From Streptomyces gobiensis (GTDB lineage Bacteria; Actinomycetota; Actinomycetes; Streptomycetales; Streptomycetaceae): 64,000 nt of DNA. The first letter of the stretch is position 1. The number at the start of each line of letters is the position of its first letter. Shown here piece by piece: positions 61,629-64,000 of the stretch. The stretch covers positions 3,020,501 through 3,084,500 of the forward strand of contig NZ_CP086120.1 of NCBI RefSeq assembly GCF_021216675.1, given 5' to 3'. The notes under the pieces are model-generated. The model saw nothing but the letters and a program-made list of their open reading frames with translations. It had not been told where the DNA came from and made no database searches. The position numbers and the translations under genes were made by a program.

Positions 61629-63626
61629 ATGCACCACAGATTCATATCCAGAGTCGTGATCACCACGACCGCACTGTGCGTCCTGCTCGCCACAGGCGCC
61701 GGGAACGGCGACAGCGCGTATGCCGCCGAACAGAAGCAGCAGCGCAGTCTTGTCGATATCGCCAAGCGGGTCTCGGAGTACGCGCAATGCGACGACCTTC
61801 GGCTACGGGAGAAGGCGAAGTGTTTGCGTGAGTTCGGGGGCAAGGCCGTCAAGGTCGGCGCCGGTACGGCACTGTTCCTGTACGGCACGCAGAGCGCGAT
61901 GAAGGACCAGGGCGCCCGCTTCGCCAGCCTCAACAAAGAACTGAAGACGCTCAAGGACCTCAAGCTCGCTGAGCTGGAGGATCCTGCCAAGGCGGGCGAC
62001 GCTAAGCATCAGGAGAAGAGCCTGACCCACGCGGTCAGGGCTTTCCGGGCTGCCAAGCCTCATTTGAAGAGCCTCGGCGCCGACATCGCCGCGGCCGACC
62101 GGCTGATGGGAGCCGAAACCGACTCCCTGGTTGCTCTAAGCATGCTGACTGTCATGCTGGGCGACCACTACGCGGAGTCGAAACCACTGCCTGAGGGCAC
62201 CAAGCCCACCAAGCCCGCCAAGCCGCTCATCGACTGGGACAAGGAGCTCAAGGAGCTCGGCGAGGCCTTCGACCAGATGAACGCGGGCTTCGAGCAGATG
62301 AACCGCGGCCTCAAGCAGATGAACGCGGGCGTCGCCCAGGTCAACAAGGGGCTTGAGCAGGCGAACAAGGGCATCGCCCAGGCTAACCGCGGTATGGACG
62401 AGATGAACGCGGGCATCGCCCAGGCCAACCGCGGCATGGACCGGGCCAACAAGGCAGTCCCCGGCATCAAGAAGGGGGCGGAGAAGCTCGGCGAAGTCTC
62501 GGACATCGACTACTCCGGTATCGGAGACACCTGGGGCTCCGGCTCAACGGGCCTGGACAACGCCGAACAGCGGCGTTGGATGTCCCTGTTGCTGGACCTG
62601 ATTCCCGGCATCGGCGACGGAAAAGGGATCATCGAGGCTGTGACCGGCCAGGACTTGGCCACCGGCGAAAAGCTCAACGGCACCGACCGCCTGCTAGGTT
62701 CGCTCGTGGTCCTGCGCTGGCTCAAGGTGGGCGGCAAGGTCCTGAGGGCCGAGGACGTCCGCGACGCACGCAAGGGCAAAGGGGCCGCTGCCTGCGTCCC
62801 AGACAACAGTTTCGTTCCCGGCACCCCAGTGCTCCTGGCCGACGGCACCCGCACCCCGATCGAAGAGGTGCGGGTGGGGGACCAGGTCCTGGCCACCGAC
62901 CCCCAGTCGGGCCGGACCGAGTCGGCGCCCGTCACCGCCCTGATCAGCAGCGAGGGCACGAAGCAGCTCGTCCGCATCACCATCGACACCGGCGGTGACC
63001 AGGAGCGGCACACGAGCAGCCTCACCGCCACCGGCCGTCATCCCCTCTGGACCGAACGCCCTGGGCGTTGGACCGACGCCGCAGACCTCCGGGCTGGTAT
63101 GTGGTTGCGCACCAGCGCCGGCACCCTCGCCCAGATCACCGGCGTCAAAGCCTGGACCGCCCCGCGCCAGCAGGTGCACAACCTCACCGTCGCCGGCCTG
63201 CACACGTACTACGTACTGGCGGGCGATAGTCCGGTCCTGGTCCACAACGCCAAAAAGAACAAGTGCGGCCTCATCGTCGATCACGTGGGCCAGGTGGACC
63301 AGGATTGGGTGACAAAGGGAGCTCACGTCAATATGAAGGACGGCATGGAGGTGGCGATCCGCCCGGACGGCAAGGGCGGCATCAAGGGCGAGGCGATACG
63401 TCTGAAGAACGGGACCGCCACGCAGAAGCAGGTGGATGCCGTGATCGCATCCATCAAGTCCAACCCGAAACTGCGTGCGGACATGATCAGGGTGACGAAG
63501 TCCGCCAAGGAGGTCTTCGAGTCCAGCGCCAAGGCCATGAAGGAGGGTCGCAACCCGCAGTGGCGCTTCAGCAACGACCGGACGGCAGAATTGCAGGCCT
63601 TGATCAACGCCATGGAGAAGATGTAA
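61629..63626 (+). CDS. Secreted polymorphic toxin with HINT domain
   Basis: A 665-residue protein. A signal peptide spans residues about 1-33 (VVITTTALCVLLATGAG, cleavage near AYAAEQ). Residues 216-278 hold nine heptads of the type QMNAGFEQMNRG / QANKGIAQANRG that should form a coiled coil. Then comes a pre-toxin segment LLLDLIPGIGDGKGIIEAVT. A HINT (intein-like) domain spans C389 (CVPDNSFVPGTPVLLADG) to H539-N540 (YYVLAGDSPVLVHNA), with GRHPLWTE as block B. The last 125 residues (KGAHVNMKDGMEVAIRPDG to the end) are the variable toxin, which I do not recognise. HINT probably releases the toxin by self-cleavage. ATG at 61629 with AAGGAA upstream. Confidence 0.88.
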   Translation: MHHRFISRVVITTTALCVLLATGAGNGDSAYAAEQKQQRSLVDIAKRVSEYAQCDDLRLREKAKCLREFGGKAVKVGAGTALFLYGTQSAMKDQGARFASLNKELKTLKDLKLAELEDPAKAGDAKHQEKSLTHAVRAFRAAKPHLKSLGADIAAADRLMGAETDSLVALSMLTVMLGDHYAESKPLPEGTKPTKPAKPLIDWDKELKELGEAFDQMNAGFEQMNRGLKQMNAGVAQVNKGLEQANKGIAQANRGMDEMNAGIAQANRGMDRANKAVPGIKKGAEKLGEVSDIDYSGIGDTWGSGSTGLDNAEQRRWMSLLLDLIPGIGDGKGIIEAVTGQDLATGEKLNGTDRLLGSLVVLRWLKVGGKVLRAEDVRDARKGKGAAACVPDNSFVPGTPVLLADGTRTPIEEVRVGDQVLATDPQSGRTESAPVTALISSEGTKQLVRITIDTGGDQERHTSSLTATGRHPLWTERPGRWTDAADLRAGMWLRTSAGTLAQITGVKAWTAPRQQVHNLTVAGLHTYYVLAGDSPVLVHNAKKNKCGLIVDHVGQVDQDWVTKGAHVNMKDGMEVAIRPDGKGGIKGEAIRLKNGTATQKQVDAVIASIKSNPKLRADMIRVTKSAKEVFESSAKAMKEGRNPQWRFSNDRTAELQALINAMEKM

Positions 63627-64000
63627 ATGCTCGACCTCGACTTCTATGCCCATGTCGCAACCCGTGGCGACGTGCTGGGGGCCGGCATCGGCACGCAACC
63701 CGCCGAGTGGGAGGCGAAGCTGGGTTCCGACTACCTCGATGACAGGTCGCAGGGCATCATGCGCCGGGACTACGGACTCGTGGAGCTTTCGTTCCAGGAG
63801 GACCAGGACGCGTGGCTGTGCTTCGGCATCAGCGTGCAGGTTCACCGCCTGCGACAGGGTGACGTGTCCACGGTTCCAGCACCCCTCCGGAACAGGTACG
63901 GCCGTTTTGCTACCCGCGTGACGTTCGACGAGCTGACCGCCGTGATCAACGGCCTGGGCTACTCGATCGAGCCGGACAACGACGCGACGACGAGGGACAT
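63627..64000 (+). CDS. Probable immunity protein (runs off window)
   Basis: This frame starts ATG directly after the toxin TAA (no gap) and is open to the end: LDLDFYAHVATRGDVLGAGI, WEAKLGSDYLDDRSQGIMRRDYG, SVQVHRLRQG, RVTFDELTAVINGLGY. Acidic, about 125 residues seen. Size, composition and position are those of immunity genes for polymorphic toxins, and the pattern of a two-strand start and VxFDEL...LGY end is common among them. The family is not identified. Confidence 0.72.
   Translation, partial: MLDLDFYAHVATRGDVLGAGIGTQPAEWEAKLGSDYLDDRSQGIMRRDYGLVELSFQEDQDAWLCFGISVQVHRLRQGDVSTVPAPLRNRYGRFATRVTFDELTAVINGLGYSIEPDNDATTRD

Noticed and set aside
62274..62460. Tandem DNA repeat in the toxin gene, considered as a CRISPR-like or satellite array
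   Set aside because: The 21-bp periodicity is explained by heptads of a coiled coil in the coding sequence. There are no spacers.

Overview
The window is chromosomal DNA of a Streptomyces or very close actinobacterium. The evidence is very high G+C with strong third-position G/C bias, GTG starts with purine-rich ribosome sites, and Streptomyces-specific genes (bldC, an Lsr2 paralogue, DUF3073, DUF6274). The dispersed purine genes purC, purD, purSQL, purF and purM are interleaved with the same kind of housekeeping genes as in the S. coelicolor core (order recalled from knowledge, not searched).

Layout. 1-3.2 kb: a MarR/DJ-1 pair with twin palindromic operators, then a class III aminotransferase coupled to a GntR regulator. 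3.2-20.5 kb: purC, a dimethylformamidase-beta-like protein, a membrane protein, purD, a SLATT-type two-TM protein, two Gly tRNAs, the Lsr2 paralogue, purSQL as an overlapping operon, a PH-domain protein, a maleylpyruvate-isomerase-like protein, purF and purM. Together the pur genes cover most steps from PRPP to SAICAR. 20.5-35.6 kb: DUF3073, valine dehydrogenase, bldC with a long leader, DUF6274, hrpA flanked by two identical Asp tRNAs, Phe and Glu tRNAs, a metallophosphoesterase, a small zincin, two crcB fluoride channels, a lipoprotein and a DEAD-box helicase.

35.7-51.4 kb is a 15.7-kb integrated island in a Lys tRNA gene. The 3' 44 bp of the tRNA are duplicated at 51363-51406, and the tRNA's probable original terminator lies just beyond. 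Five copies of GTGAGCCCG flank the two ends and look like integrase arm sites. The island holds two intact tyrosine recombinases and two paralogous gene pairs, each an XRE-like HTH gene overlapping (ATGA) a large zinc-ribbon protein with a degenerate tyrosine-recombinase core. Remnants show that the recombinase-HTH-zinc-ribbon set was duplicated and partly deleted. The rest is a HesB-like gene beside a 95-bp inverted repeat, a GNAT gene, lipoproteins, a micro-operon, an XRE/TPR regulator and the 3' end of an FtsK/TraB-like translocase, suggesting a decayed actinomycete integrative and conjugative element.

51.7-64 kb: a GNAT protein, DUF5994, a membrane SpoIIE-type phosphatase, an M23 peptidase behind a clear ydaO-type c-di-AMP riboswitch, a PGM1-like ATP-grasp ligase with a cyclotransferase-fold partner, a PPOX protein, a frameshifted S9 peptidase, and a secreted HINT-containing polymorphic toxin followed by its probable immunity gene, cut by the window end. 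A family of long, hairpin-rich intergenic repeats recurs at six places outside the island.
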